From: Perca fluviatilis
Taxonomy: Eukaryota; Chordata; Actinopteri; Perciformes; Percidae
Length of the DNA: 64,000 bases
Direction of reading: 5' to 3'
NCBI RefSeq assembly: GCF_010015445.1
Contig: NC_053119.1
Coordinates: 30,712,643 to 30,776,642 of the forward strand
Positions within the stretch are counted from its first letter, which is position 1, and each line of letters starts with the position of its first letter. The notes beneath the pieces are model-generated. The model did not search any database, had not been told where the DNA came from, and saw only the letters and a program-made list of their open reading frames with translations. Positions 1-11,811 of the stretch are shown here, in pieces. The position numbers and the translations under genes were made by a program.

Positions 1-38
1 ACTTTTGTGCCAGATATTTTCCCTCTCTGTTTTCTCAG

Positions 39-107
39 ACATTGATCACATTTGTGAACAAACACCTCAACAAGCTCAACCTAGAGGTGTCTGAATTGGA
101 CACACAG
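39..107 (+). CDS. parva: alpha-parvin, internal exon (CH2 domain start)
   Basis: Internal coding exon in phase 0, 23 codons, bounded by acceptor tttctcag and donor gtacgt. It encodes a stretch containing TFVNKHLNKLNLEV, the start of the second calponin-homology (CH2) domain of parvins. Parvins are actin-binding adaptors in the ILK-PINCH-parvin complex at focal adhesions, and CH2 contacts ILK and paxillin. The upstream exons lie outside the window. The next exon joins in frame at Gln|Phe. The choice of alpha- over beta-parvin rests on the later exons (NCDLK and the RNVD end). Small ambiguity remains because fish may carry two parva paralogues. Confidence 0.93.
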
Positions 108-344
108 GTACGTGACACATACCTACATATACACATGGAAAACATTTTCAAAGGTCCTACACAAAATATACTATATAGTGATGCTTAAGTGAAAATGTAT
201 TTTGAAAAGCTTTCTCATTTTAACATTTTTAATCCATCATTGAGATTTTGGTCTTCTGTTGAACTTGTTTAAACAGAAGTCACCACTGTTCAAATGTAGA
301 TGACTCACCAGCACACTGTTTACCTGACTGTGATCCTGTCTCAG

Positions 345-446
345 TTTGCAGACGGTGTTTATCTGGTATTGCTGATGGGGCTGCTGGAGGGATACTTTGT
401 GCCGCTCTACAACTTTTTCCTCACACCAGAGAATTTTGACCAAAAG
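345..446 (+). CDS. parva: alpha-parvin, internal exon (CH2 domain core)
   Basis: Phase-0 exon of 34 codons between acceptor ctgtctcag and donor gtaaag. It encodes FADGVYLVLLMGLLEGYFVP and then the FFLTPENF segment, a highly conserved part of the parvin CH2 domain. It joins exactly to the preceding exon (39-107) and to the exon at 3642. The large intron that follows (447-3641) has been enlarged by a hAT transposon insertion and a TG tract. Confidence 0.95.
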
Positions 447-566
447 GTAAAGTCTGATTTTTTTATTTTTTTTTTATATCCATCAGTGAGCTGGGCTATC
501 ACAGTAACCTATGACCAAAAACCTATATTTTAAATATCAAACAGTCATTGGCTATTGGCTTTTTAG

Positions 567-1336
567 TAGGGATGCACCGAATATTCGGCCACCGCAAATT
601 TTCGGCCGAAATACTTTTATCACCGAAACAATACGGCCGAAATGTTGTGATGACGCAAACAGAAACCGCGACCTGCACGTGTGTCAGTACCCGATCCGTC
701 CCACCTGCAAAGCGTCTCCTAAGCAAAGAGGTTGAGACGGACCACGGAGTGAAAACAATGAAAAGTACGCTCTTAGAGTCTGTCAGCACACGTTTCAGTG
801 AGATCTATTCGGATCCTCTGCACTTCATCGCGACTGTACTTGATCCGCGTTATAAAGACCATTACTTGGATGCGGAAATAAAGCAGGGCGCACGAGAAAT
901 GATCCAGGCTGCGATGGATGCGGAGAACCCGCGTGGAGACGGAGCGCGCACGGAGCAGCGCCCAGCGCAGGAGGAGATCAGAGCGCAGAAAAAAAAGAAA
1001 AGAGTTGTCTCTCTGCACCAGATGAGGGGCATGCACCCTCGTTGTATGATATGTTCAGTGAAATCCTGCAAGAAAGTGCCTCAAATAATAATAATAATAA
1101 TAATAGGTAAGCTATTCTGTTCTTAGGCTACTATATACTATATGTGACATATATTTTTTTAATTGAACTTTAATATTAATTTATACAATTGCAATGCCTT
1201 GATTTTAGTAAAGTTAGTACACAGTCATAGCCATAAAGGCAATGGTACTAATAATTGGAATAATTTCTTTCGGTGTTTCGGTTTTCGGTCTTGGTTTTCG
1301 GTTTCGGCCAAGAATTTTCATTTTGGTGCATCCCTA
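567..1336. mobile_element. non-autonomous hAT element, copy 1, in parva intron
   Basis: The ends are inverted repeats TAGGGATGCACC and GGTGCATCCCTA, flanked by a perfect 8-bp target-site duplication CTTTTTAG (559-566 and 1337-1344), the hAT signature. The element is 770 bp. It keeps a hAT/ZBED-type transposase fragment on the plus strand (about 755-1080) including FIATVLDPRYKDHYLDAEIK, too short to work. A short ATA repeat at 1083-1106 is followed by GTAAG. A sister copy lies near 50002-50786. Confidence 0.93.
755..1080 (+). pseudogene. hAT/ZBED-type transposase fragment
   Basis: An open stretch inside the hAT element encodes SEIYSDPLHFIATVLDPRYK and then KQGAREMIQAAM, followed by a Lys-rich run. 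The LDPRYK block is characteristic of hAT transposases and of the domesticated ZBED proteins. Only about 110 residues are present, with no BED zinc finger and no C-terminal dimerisation domain. It is a relic carried by a non-autonomous element, not a host gene. The copy near 50160-50455 encodes nearly the same peptide. Confidence 0.8.
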
Positions 1337-1743
1337 CTTTTTAGTTTGTTGGCTAGCTGTTGACAAATGTCAACAATGAATCATGCTAGTGACAAACTGA
1401 AGCTGTGTTTATAGCCCGAATAAAATGATTCAACTCGCTGGATTTAGAATGAAACCAGGACTATCACAATAAAGTGGTAATTTTCAGGTTAATGGTGAAA
1501 GTCTTTGGCGGTGTTTGTGTCCATTGGATGAACAGTGTAGGAATCCTATCCCACTGATGACTAAACGGATGAAGAGCTACCATCAATTCAATTTCTAAAT
1601 GGTTTCAGATGAACAAACTCACTCAATATAAATAAATCTAATTTTGATGTTTTGTAACAAAAATAAAAAATAAGCAAACGAAAAAGCTAAAATATTCATA
1701 GACAATATTGAAATAACTCAAGTTAATCAGTTAAGTTAATTAT

Positions 1744-1825
1744 ATCAAATTCCTAGATGTCATAGTGGATGAAAATACAACATGGAAGCACCATATTGAA
1801 TGTGTGTGTAACAAGACTGAAGTCA
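1744..1825 (+). pseudogene. LINE reverse-transcriptase fragment
   Basis: About 25 codons read FLDVIVDENTTWKHHIECVC, resembling the FLGVxIDExLxWKxHI block near the end of non-LTR retrotransposon reverse transcriptases. No other conserved blocks are adjacent, so it is an isolated remnant. Confidence 0.6.
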
Positions 1826-2094
1826 TTTGGCATGTTGTGTTCATTGATAAACTATTCTTGTATTTTAAATTTGTATTATATTTTAGGTTATGAGCAGAGG
1901 AAAAGTTCTGCTATCTGCTAGGCTAATTTATGCAGTGTAAACACTAAAACACTGCAGCCTGGTGCCGTAAATAAAGAAAGCAACTATGACTTTGCTTGAG
2001 TGGCCCTGGTTCATTTGTAATGTAAAATGCAACAATTTTTCTGCTGAATTTTGTAGGCATGTATACTTGTCAATGTAAGCTCCACCATATTGAT

Positions 2095-2285
2095 TCAGTT
2101 CAATTTTATTTATAGTGTCAAATCATAAGAAAAGTTATCTCTGGACGCTTTACAGATTGAGTAGGTCTAGACCACACTCTATAATTTACAGAGACCCAAT
2201 CATTTGCACAAGAGCATGCATTCAATGTATCCAATCTTATAAGAAACTGCTGTGACCCATCTTTCGTCTTGACCTACAGTTTAAG
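2095..2285. repeat. dispersed fish repeat (TTCAATTTTATTTATAG type)
   Basis: The segment begins TTCAATTTTATTTATAGTG and continues with a CTTTACAGATTGAGTAGG motif. From memory this resembles a common SINE- or LINE-tail repeat in fish introns. It could not be named with confidence. Confidence 0.45.
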
Positions 2286-2587
2286 AAAAAGTCTCAATAC
2301 TTGATTTCTGAGGAGCCTGTGCACTCAGCCAGGACTCTCCTCTCAATAGACGGATATATGCCATCCATTTTTCCCACAACCATTTCTCCTCTCCGTTGGC
2401 CGCTAGTACTACGGTATTCTGAACAGGCAATCTGCGGAGACACCACAGTTGCCTTTTGTTTTGGCCCCTGCCAAGCTGCGAAGCAGAATAGGCATCGGTG
2501 CTATGAGACACTCCTGGCCTGAAAGAACAGGCACCAGCCCCACAGCATCTGTAATCTCCTTTTGCACAGGAAAACACTGGAAGGGCT

Positions 2588-3641
<1,054 letters not shown>

Positions 3642-3714
3642 GTCCACAACGTGTCCTTCTCCTTTGAACTAATGCAGGACGGAGGTCTGGAGAGACCAAA
3701 GCCCCGACCAGAGG
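3642..3714 (+). CDS. parva: alpha-parvin, penultimate coding exon
   Basis: Exon of 73 nt between acceptor ctctgcag and donor gtagga. It encodes VHNVSFSFELMQDGGLERPK and then PRPE, ending with one base of the next codon. The ELMQDGGL core and the KPRPED junction are typical of parvin CH2. The intron that follows is only 244 nt, about two thirds of it a pure TG repeat. Confidence 0.95.
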
Positions 3715-3770
3715 GTAGGACGCAGCTCTTCTTTAGTGGACTTTATCGTACAGACAATATCTGTTCTCTC

Positions 3771-3936
<166 letters not shown>

Positions 3937-3958
3937 CTATTCTTTCTCTATTTTCCAG

Positions 3959-4035
3959 ATATAGTGAACTGTGACCTTAAATCGACACTGCGCGTCCTCT
4001 ACAACCTCTTCACCAGGTACAGGAACGTAGACTAA
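3959..4035 (+). CDS. parva: alpha-parvin, last coding exon and stop
   Basis: Final exon after acceptor ttttccag. It completes the split Asp codon and encodes DIVNCDLKSTLRVLYNLFT followed by RYRNVD and a TAA stop at 4033-4035. NCDLK and the RNV-acid C-terminus match alpha-parvin better than beta-parvin, whose tail is shorter and different. Together the four exons give 106 residues and the natural C-terminus of a protein of about 370 residues. A 3' UTR follows; I did not find a convincing AATAAA signal close downstream. Confidence 0.95.
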
Positions 4036-4400
4036 GCTGGGGACAAGAAAAGAACGCTTAAACCATGGACCACATGTTATAGTTCAATACGCTTTTCCTT
4101 CTTTTTGTTGTAAAAATCTGTTTTATTCTGAATGCATGTCACATTTTGTCCCTGTTGGTTAATGTACCACACACAAATCTGTATTTTATTTTTCTTCAAA
4201 TTCCTGCAGAGACATTTGGCTTGTGTCCCACTACTTTTTTTTTTTTTTTTTTGCATTGCTATACAGTCCTATGGACATCTATGAGATGTTGAAGTTCAGA
4301 TAAAGTGGGAATTTTGGTATTAATCAGCCTGGACCCTATTTTCCCATGCATTTGTGTCAAAGTGACTAATGTAAACAAAAATCTTCAAAATTGGGCCAGT
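4036..4400 (+). other. probable parva 3' UTR and downstream sequence
   Basis: No coding potential is seen after the stop codon. The stretch contains an AT-rich run and an 18-nt poly-T near 4235. Where the transcript ends is not clear from the sequence. Confidence 0.4.
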
Positions 4401-5189
4401 ATTGCGTGAGAACACTGTAACCGGCAACCATGAACCAGGCTGCAATGTAAACCTTTAGGGCAAATGCTTACCGTTAATATGCGTTCACTAAAAGTGCTTG
4501 TTTTTGCCACTGACAGGCTCAGATTGTTATTGTGAAGTGTCTGACTACATTACGGAGAGATTGAGATGTTGCTGTTATCCTGCCAAGCTTTCATGTGTTA
4601 CTGATGCCAGGTCAACATAGTAACTTTAGCTTATAGGATTAGCTTACCTCCACACTGTCTGCAGCTCTTCGCTTTTGGAAATGCAAATTTCTTTAGAAAA
4701 ATGTGCTTTGGTATAGGATTTCTTCTCTTTGGCTGTAGATATCCCAGTCAAACTGGTCACTGCAGACCCGATGGTTTGCAAGGCCCAGTGTATGGACCGG
4801 AGTGTTAGAAACCATTTGTAGCTGAGCACAACTAGCCACAACTTCAGCCTGTCTGTAGTGTAGCATTTCGTTGGTACAGTTCGGAAATGCACAATGAAAA
4901 TATTTGACAGGGTGTCCGCGGGGTTTTAAAAAGTATTAAAAGGTAGTAAATCAAATTAGTAAAAATGAAGGCCATTAAAAGGTATTAATCGTCATTTTAC
5001 AAGATATTAATTTTTTTTATATTGTTTTATTATGTCTATTTAAGTTGATCTTGTCAAGTTCGTGTGATAGTATATCCTATCCCACATCGGGTGATAGCCT
5101 ATTTTATCCTGACAATCCACACCATTGGCAGGGCTCAATCCGATGGGCGGGATAAACAAATTTAAATTCCCTCTGCACGCTACAACCAA

Positions 5190-5335
5190 GCAGAATAACG
5201 AAGAAGATTGTGGAGCTAGTTGATAGATTAAACTTTTGCCGTATCCGGTCGGCAAAACTCCGAACACATCTTCCTTTTTAAGAATTACTTCAGTGCCGTT
5301 CTTTCTTTTCTCAAAGAAAAGATTAACTCCAATCT
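5190..5335 (-). pseudogene. RecQ-like helicase fragment (Walker A region)
   Basis: On the minus strand the sequence encodes EDVFGVLPTGYGKSLIYQLA; the LPTGYGKS core is at about 5217-5261. This resembles the helicase motif I (ATP-binding loop) of RecQ-type superfamily 2 helicases. The surrounding frame gives no DEAH or later motifs, so only the first motif survives. Fish genomes hold many RecQ-like fragments attached to transposons, and its place inside a nested repeat fits that. It is not a functional helicase gene. Confidence 0.55.
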
Positions 5336-6082
5336 TCCAGAGTCGCGGCCAAAGCCGATTCCAAAGACTGCTGTTAGCCAGCAGCAGCTCTTCTTTGTTT
5401 AAAAGTTGTTTGTATCCCACACACATGATCAGAGATCCTGAGTGGTGCATCACACAGATGAAGAATATAGTGCAAACATTCCTCCAGGGCAAGCAGTTGG
5501 CAGGTGGCATCTCAGCATGGTAAGAAAATATTGTATAGGGACAGTAGAAGTGGATAGGTTATTCAGATTGATTAATGACATGTTAGCGGTCTCAGTGTGC
5601 AAGGTGGTTTTGTGCATTCTCTTAACAGTGTGGAGGTGTCATTGGTTTTACCTAAATAATTTATTTGAACAAGTTCTGAAACAAATATACTATGTACTCC
5701 TAGCTCTCGATGTAGATGCTGTGATGGTTGACAGTGTTTTCTCTAGAATTGTTTTCTGCAGCAGGTTGAACGTCAAAAAGTAATGTTACCTGAAAACGGC
5801 GTGTAGATTATTTTTAGCATTTCACATCACACTTTCAGTCACTCTGACCACTACTACGGTCAGAAACATTGATTGTGCCAAAATATGAACAATAACGTTG
5901 CTGTCAATGGGCTTATCTGCTAATGTTATCTACCGACCGTTACCTTAAAACCATCCAGCAACCATCCAGACGGTGCCACATGAAACCGGTGATTTAACGT
6001 CACCGCTCATTTTACACACAGTTTAACAACAAAACAAAACGCTGAGTGAACATTACTAGCTACATTTTTCATGTTTGTTTAA

Positions 6083-6702
6083 CAGTGTTTCCTCTATGTT
6101 GATCTGACCGTGGCGGTCCCCCACGGCAACATTTCTGCCCCCCACAATATAAGAAATAGGGCTGCATCGTTAGAGTGCATGTCGGAGAATAGCGCGGACA
6201 CATGGGGATAACTAGCCAGTTGAGATCGTGTGTGTACGTCCTTGAGAACTGTAAGTCGTATAACGTACGTTCATTTAAGCCTGGTCTTGCATATTTAAAT
6301 TAACTGGTGATTTTCATTGTTTGTATTCTTCACCTGTTAGCTAAATTGCCGTGGCTGTTGATTCGATATAATAGCGATTGCTGAACGCCCTTGCCCACGT
6401 TTGTATTTTAGATGCATTATTTACATGCTGAAGTAGTTGCACTGCATTAAGATAATGTAATTAATAGTGAGTTTATTGTTATTTGCTACAGAATGCTTAG
6501 CCTATATGTCAAGATCAAAGTTGGCCTATATAGTAACTAAATAAATACAGTTCTATCACAACTGAAAATATGCCTCATTGTGTGTGTGTGAATAGAGGTG
6601 AATAAATATATTGGTTTGTGTTGCAGCGAAGTGTCAGGACCGTTTCATGGGGGGGGGGGGACCTGCCCCCACTGCTAAAAAAAAATCCTAAAGGAAACAC
6701 TG
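6083..6702. mobile_element. small DNA transposon with CAGTGTTTCC ends
   Basis: The ends CAGTGTTTCC (6083) and GGAAACACTG (to 6702) are inverted. The subterminal parts TCCTCTATGTTGATCTGAC and CTAAAGGAAACAC recall hAT-like MITEs. The flanking 8-mers do not match well, so superfamily assignment is tentative. A run of 11 G lies near 6650. Confidence 0.55.
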
Positions 6703-7515
6703 TGGTTTTGAGCGGTATGCACCCGTCGTGGGGAAGAAAAAGCAATTAAATTGAAGCACTTACCATGAGATCACAGGTTCACTTAGTTTCAAATGGTTAT
6801 AATGGCATCACAAGTTCAAACGGTGAATGCTTGTTTGCTTGTCTGTTTGTATGTCTGTTTTCTTGTATTTCACTTGTCTCATAGAATATTTTCCATGTGT
6901 ACTCATTTGGGTGTTTGTATATACAGGATAAGGTTCAATTAGTTTTAAGTGGTTATAATGGCATCAGTGAAGGCTTGTTTCTTTGAACTGCTTTAATTTA
7001 TCATTTTATTTCATCTATTAATTTTAAAATGCAAGATCTTACCAAAGTCGGTGAGTCTCAATCTATTCTGTTGACTTTCCCTACCTGCATTGTTCTATTG
7101 GCCAAACGTGTTGCCATGTAAACCTGCAACTCAATGGCGTGTTGGTTTTAAAAAATATTGAGAAGATATTAAAAATGGTATTAAAAGGTATTGACAGGAT
7201 TTCTGTATATACCCTGTTTGAGATGACAGAAAGCTACACTGTCTGTATTCTAAAACAACAAACTCCCCAGGATCTTCTCTCTCCCCACTCGCGTTTTACA
7301 CTATACATCCATGGTTCCACACCGCAAGTCAACTTGCAATTTTTCAGAACGAGACTTCACCATCTTTCTAAAATACAGTCAGACGCTTATAGTACCAACA
7401 TCTGAGCCGATCTGTGGTAAAAACAAACACTTTTAGTAGACCGGAAATTAATAGTGCACTTTTGCCCTAGGATTACATTATAGCCTGTTTCGTGGCTGCT
7501 GGTTACAGTGTTCTC

Positions 7516-8120
7516 GGTAATTAAAGGTAATTCTGCAATTCATTTTGTCACCCTGCATTGATATCATGAAGGCGAGATTTTAGATCCACTTTTAATTCAG
7601 AAAATGAAAATGTTTAACTGTATTTATTGTTTATTTTGATACACTTGTTCTTTCTTACTTTTCCAGCTGTTTTATTTTCTTCTCTACTATTGTTTGTCAT
7701 TCATAAGTGCCTTTATTTAAACACCGTCAGCTGCCAATACTTAATATCGTGATACATGTGCTCCACAGTTGTCTTAACTTGTCTTAAGATTTCCTTTGCA
7801 TGTGTGGAGGGACATTAGAAATATTTGACTAAAGCTCTGTTGTATTCACACTGTAAAACATATAAAGGCTTTACTCAGCAGCCGCTCACTTTCTTCTTTC
7901 TATTTTATCAAGGTACATCAACATTATACAATCACTCTGCTTTTTGTGGTTTAATTTAAATTTTTTTAATATTATATACATTAGATTTCTTTGCTTTCTG
8001 CAAGATAAATGAAAATTGACTGAATATATTAAATGTATGTTGTGTTCTACTTTCAAGGCAATTTCAGTTTAACAACAAATGCAGTAATTGTCTGCGGTTT
8101 AAGCTGCCAACATGTTCTCT
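7516..8120. other. no recognised features
   Basis: AT-rich sequence with no long frame or terminal repeat that I can identify. Confidence 0.5.
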
Positions 8121-8124
8121 ATAG

Positions 8125-8548
8125 TGCTGTTTTCATCTGGGGAAAAAATCCAATCTGAGGGATCCGATCACAAGTGACCAGCTCTAAGTACAGGTGGGAA
8201 TGCACCCAGGACGCATTGGGAACCAATCACTCCACATTCTGAGGTGATTTAGGACACATTGTTATAGGTGTGTGTACCGTGTCCTGGGCCACTTTAAGGA
8301 CCGCCTTCTCAAATGCGAGCGGAACTACGTACTCACTCAAAGTATGTCTCACCACTTAGAGTGAATTGTTTAAACGGAAATTAGGTACGTGTTTATTTGC
8401 ATATAGAGCGGGGAAGTGAGATCTGATCACAAGTGGTCACTCAAGACACATTTAGAGATATTCTACTGGTGTAAGCCCATACTTAGAGCTGTCCACTTGT
8501 GATTGGCTCAGTCAGATCGGATTTTAATACCAGTGAAAAACAGGGTTC
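8125..8548. mobile_element. MITE with ~65-bp imperfect terminal inverted repeats
   Basis: The left end GCTGTTTTCATCTGG...AATCCAATCTGAG...ATCACAAGTG is mirrored at the right end by TTGTGATTGG...GATCGGATTTTAATACCAGTG. The inverted arms share the AGCTCTAAGTA block. No transposase is present. The superfamily was not assigned. Confidence 0.7.
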
Positions 8549-9398
8549 ATCATTGTGTACATATGTTTAATGCATTATATTCAATAAATCATTTAGTCCC
8601 TGAATGCAGCTGTATTTCTTTGCCTTCAAAGAAATTAAGGAGGAATGCTTTTCCAACAAAACTAATATTGGGGTCAGATTCGTTCTAATTTTGCCTGCAC
8701 AGAAAGCCAGGTGGACCTGCACAACTATTTTCTTTTTGCTAATTTGAGATAGACTGTTAGAAAAGCTGTGTAAATGTAAAAAGCTGACCCAAACATAGAC
8801 CGAAATAGATCGGACAGTTATCGAATGGATGAAAAGTTAATTTTTCGTGTGTGTGGTCCCTAAATTGTAAGGTGGGTAATTCTTTTGGACTGTAACATAG
8901 TTCAAGGTAAGAGCATTGTATAGGGTATAATTTAATCTTCAATCAGTTTGTGAGAAAGGGCTCATGTAAAGCTTTTGCTGCAGTATGGAGCATTCAATTT
9001 CACCTTGAAGGAGCTCTAAAAACCTTTGCATTTTGGTATGTGAAGACAGAAAAAAGCTATAGGTCTAACTATTGTATAACAGATCGTAACAAGTAACCGT
9101 ATCCAGTGATGATTGCCCTCTCAGATGCTCTCATGTCAATTGCAACAGATCTTGCAAGATCTGAAACCATGTTATAGTAATTTCCCCTCCACTCTCTCAC
9201 CCAGGGAACAATTCAGCTGATCTAGTTCTAGTTAGTATTACCTTGTTACAATATTGTTATTGCATTATTGTTGTTACATTGTAGCTCTGTGCGTGGGTCA
9301 CATGGGGACTATCCTATCTATTAAAAGAGTTAGAGTAAATTCACCGTGCACTAAAAACCATACTAAATAATAAGTTATTGTGTTAAGACTGATCACAC
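8549..9398. other. no recognised features
   Basis: AT-rich intergenic sequence. No convincing exon, RNA or repeat boundary was seen. Confidence 0.5.
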
Positions 9399-9401
9399 CT
9401 A

Positions 9402-10528
9402 GGGCCCTATTTTAACGATCTGAAACGCAAGTGTGAAACACCAAACGCAAGTAGCTTTGTGGGCAGATCTCGGGCGCTGTTGCTATTATACCGGCGGGAT
9501 AAATGACTCTTGCGCCCGACGCAAATCTTAAATGGGTTGGTCTGAAGTAGCTAGGTGTGGTTTGGGCGTAACGTGAAAATAACCAATCAGAGCGTCATCT
9601 CACATTCCCTTTAAGAGCAGGCGTATTGTTCCGTGGCGGATTGCTATTATGACGGCGGATTTGCCTGGCGCACGCCAGCGGGAGCTGTCTGGGATGCGGC
9701 AAAGTAACAAATGCCCGTCTTGTCCGGGTGACGATGTTGCTGCGGCCTCTCGGGCGCATCTCCTCAAGTCTGGAGAGGATTGCTGCAGCCATGGAGCGTG
9801 GGCCTCCAAACGCACCACCTGCTCCTGTTGTGCCCCTTCCTCCTCCCCCCACTCCATCTCCATCCACCCGCTCCACCAGGAACGCATCGCGCATTACTCC
9901 AGATTCACCAGATTCCGCCGGAGTGTCCAATCCCACCATAGTTCAACATCACGTCTCCTTAAGTCCTCTAATATTTCCTCATTTATGTCATCAACACATC
10001 CATGATTCATGGAAATGTTGTGTAAAACACAACAAGCCACAAAGAATGCTGCGACTTTTTGAGGACTGTACTGTAAAGTGCCTCCTGACCTATCCAAACA
10101 CCTGAAGCGCATTTTCAGTAATATTTTTCTTTGTAATTATGTATGGTTTTCAAAAATGGGAACTGCTGTAGATGAGAGAAGTGTATGCGCGTTGTGCACA
10201 CACTACATTATGGCCAAGCATGCGCCCCTAAAATAGCATCTGAATAACGCGCTACTGACTTTAGACTAGCGCCACTGACTTTAGACCAGGTTTTTCCTGG
10301 TCAGTGGCGGAATTTTTGTTTTTCAAACTGCACAAATAGGACTACGTAACGTTTGCGCCTGAACACGCCTCCTCTTTTCGCTGAACCGCCCCCGGGAGCG
10401 CAAATACATTCCCTAATTTACCGACGTGCGTCTGTGGAGGGAAAAGTCCGCTGTGCGTCGGGTGCAAAATAGGAATGATACATGCGTCGGTGTACAAAGG
10501 CAATTGCGCTGAGTGCAAGATAGGGCCC
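9402..10528 (-). mobile_element. PIF/Harbinger non-autonomous element, copy 1
   Basis: The termini GGGCCCTATTTTAACG and GCAAGATAGGGCCC are inverted, and a 3-bp duplication CTA flanks both ends (9399-9401 and 10529-10531), as expected for PIF/Harbinger. The 1,127-bp element carries the C-terminal piece of a Harbinger transposase on the minus strand (9894-10112). A second copy, inverted, is at 31871-32936. Confidence 0.88.
9894..10112 (-). pseudogene. Harbinger (HARBI1-like) transposase C-terminal fragment
   Basis: The minus-strand frame encodes RFRCLDRSGGTLQYSPQKVA and then CCVLHNISMNHG. The RFRCLD, LQYSP and CCVLHN blocks are the usual end of the DDE domain of PIF/Harbinger transposases and the HARBI1 nuclease-like protein. 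About 72 residues remain of a protein normally around 350. The catalytic Asp residues are absent. It is an internal-deletion relic. Confidence 0.82.
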
Positions 10529-10531
10529 CTA

Positions 10532-11030
10532 ATGTTTTATTGTGCAAAGCATGGTGAAAATCTTTCAACTTTTGTTGAATGTTTGTTTGATTTATTTATT
10601 TATCCATCCTTCCCTTGTAAAGTTTTAATCCTTAGTTTGTAGTAAAACTTGATGTTTTGGCAATACAGTATTGTGAAAGTTTGACTTTATCCGCTTTAAG
10701 AAAGTTTTTTTAGTCAAGGGGTGCCAGCCTGGTCTCTCTCCTGACATCTAAGATAGTCATAGTTAGGTAATGTTTTATGTCAGTTGTATTTTGTTAGGAT
10801 ATGACATCAAACCACATAAGCATACACATGTTAAAATATACACCCTATACACATTGAATGACCATAAAGTTTAAACCCAGCAAAAAACACAATTCAAGGG
10901 TAAAATCAAATGTTTATATATTTAACACAAAAATCATCAAAACAATGAAATTACAAAACCAGTTTGTTGTAACCACAATGTTTAGGTTAGTTTAAAGAAA
11001 ACTTGATTACAATTATTACGTTATTACGTT
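10532..11030. other. no recognised features
   Basis: AT-rich sequence without identifiable genes or repeat ends. Confidence 0.5.
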
Positions 11031-11811
11031 TGGAGGGTAAATAGGACATACATAGAACCTCAAAATCCCATTGACACCTCTTTCCTCTGCAAATCTCACA
11101 ATTTGAAACTGCCTCTAAAAACGGGCAAATCTCAACGAACCACCGAGTTGATGTCAACTCGGTGGCTCCTCCTTATTTGGCTCTAGTCTCTCTTTGTCAC
11201 GCCCCAAAATTTACATAGGCTACACCACTGATCTGAAATCAGGTAGTCTTCTGAATAGGTCGTGCAGATCTCAGAAATTGTATACACTGTTCATCTGCTA
11301 TTTTATCACTGAATTCACTTCTGAGACTTTTTTATGCGAGAAATCAACTATGTAAAGGTCAAATATGGGCCGTTTTACGAAAATTTATGGCTAATTGCAA
11401 ATTTTGTGTCTATAGCCATTGTGTCGGAATTCAGTGGCTGGTGCTGCCTGGGTTATTGCCACCCGGCCTGTTCTCCTTCATAGACCTCTGCCCGCTGTGA
11501 GCTAGATGGAGCCCCGTCACGGCCGGCAGCCCGCGGTGCTCGATACCTGCGCAAAGTCACCATTTCTGGGTTACTGGACTACCAAACACCGCTGCCCTGA
11601 CAGAGCTCCAGGGCCTGCAGCTCCCCTCTTCCTGCTAAAAGGCAATGGTGTGCGATTGTTGAGGTTCCAGTTAATCTTATAATGGATTTGTGTGTTGAGT
11701 TATTTAAACAAATGATCGGGGAAATAAACACCTCTTGTCCGCGAGTCTCACTGATAGAGCCCGCGGCTGGATGGAGCTCTATCAATGAGAGCCTACTCCT
11801 AGACCTCTGAA

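Larger units (their letters stand above)
4408..7515. mobile_element. nested DNA-transposon complex with inverted subterminal repeats
   Basis: 4408-4570 matches 7345-7515 in inverted orientation over about 160 bp, both containing GAGAACACTGTAACC and AAAAGTG blocks with moderate divergence. Inside lies a second inverted pair of the CAGGGTGTCCGCGGG/ATTAAAAGG type (about 4908-5010 and 7130-7232). Inside that is a third element at 6083-6702. The layout reads as insertion into insertion. The outermost ends and target duplications could not be fixed. Confidence 0.6.

Noticed and set aside
9728..10105. Plus-strand Pro-rich frame in the Harbinger element
   Set aside because: It is the complement of the transposase relic and its flank; the minus strand carries the recognisable RFRCLD/LQYSP motifs.
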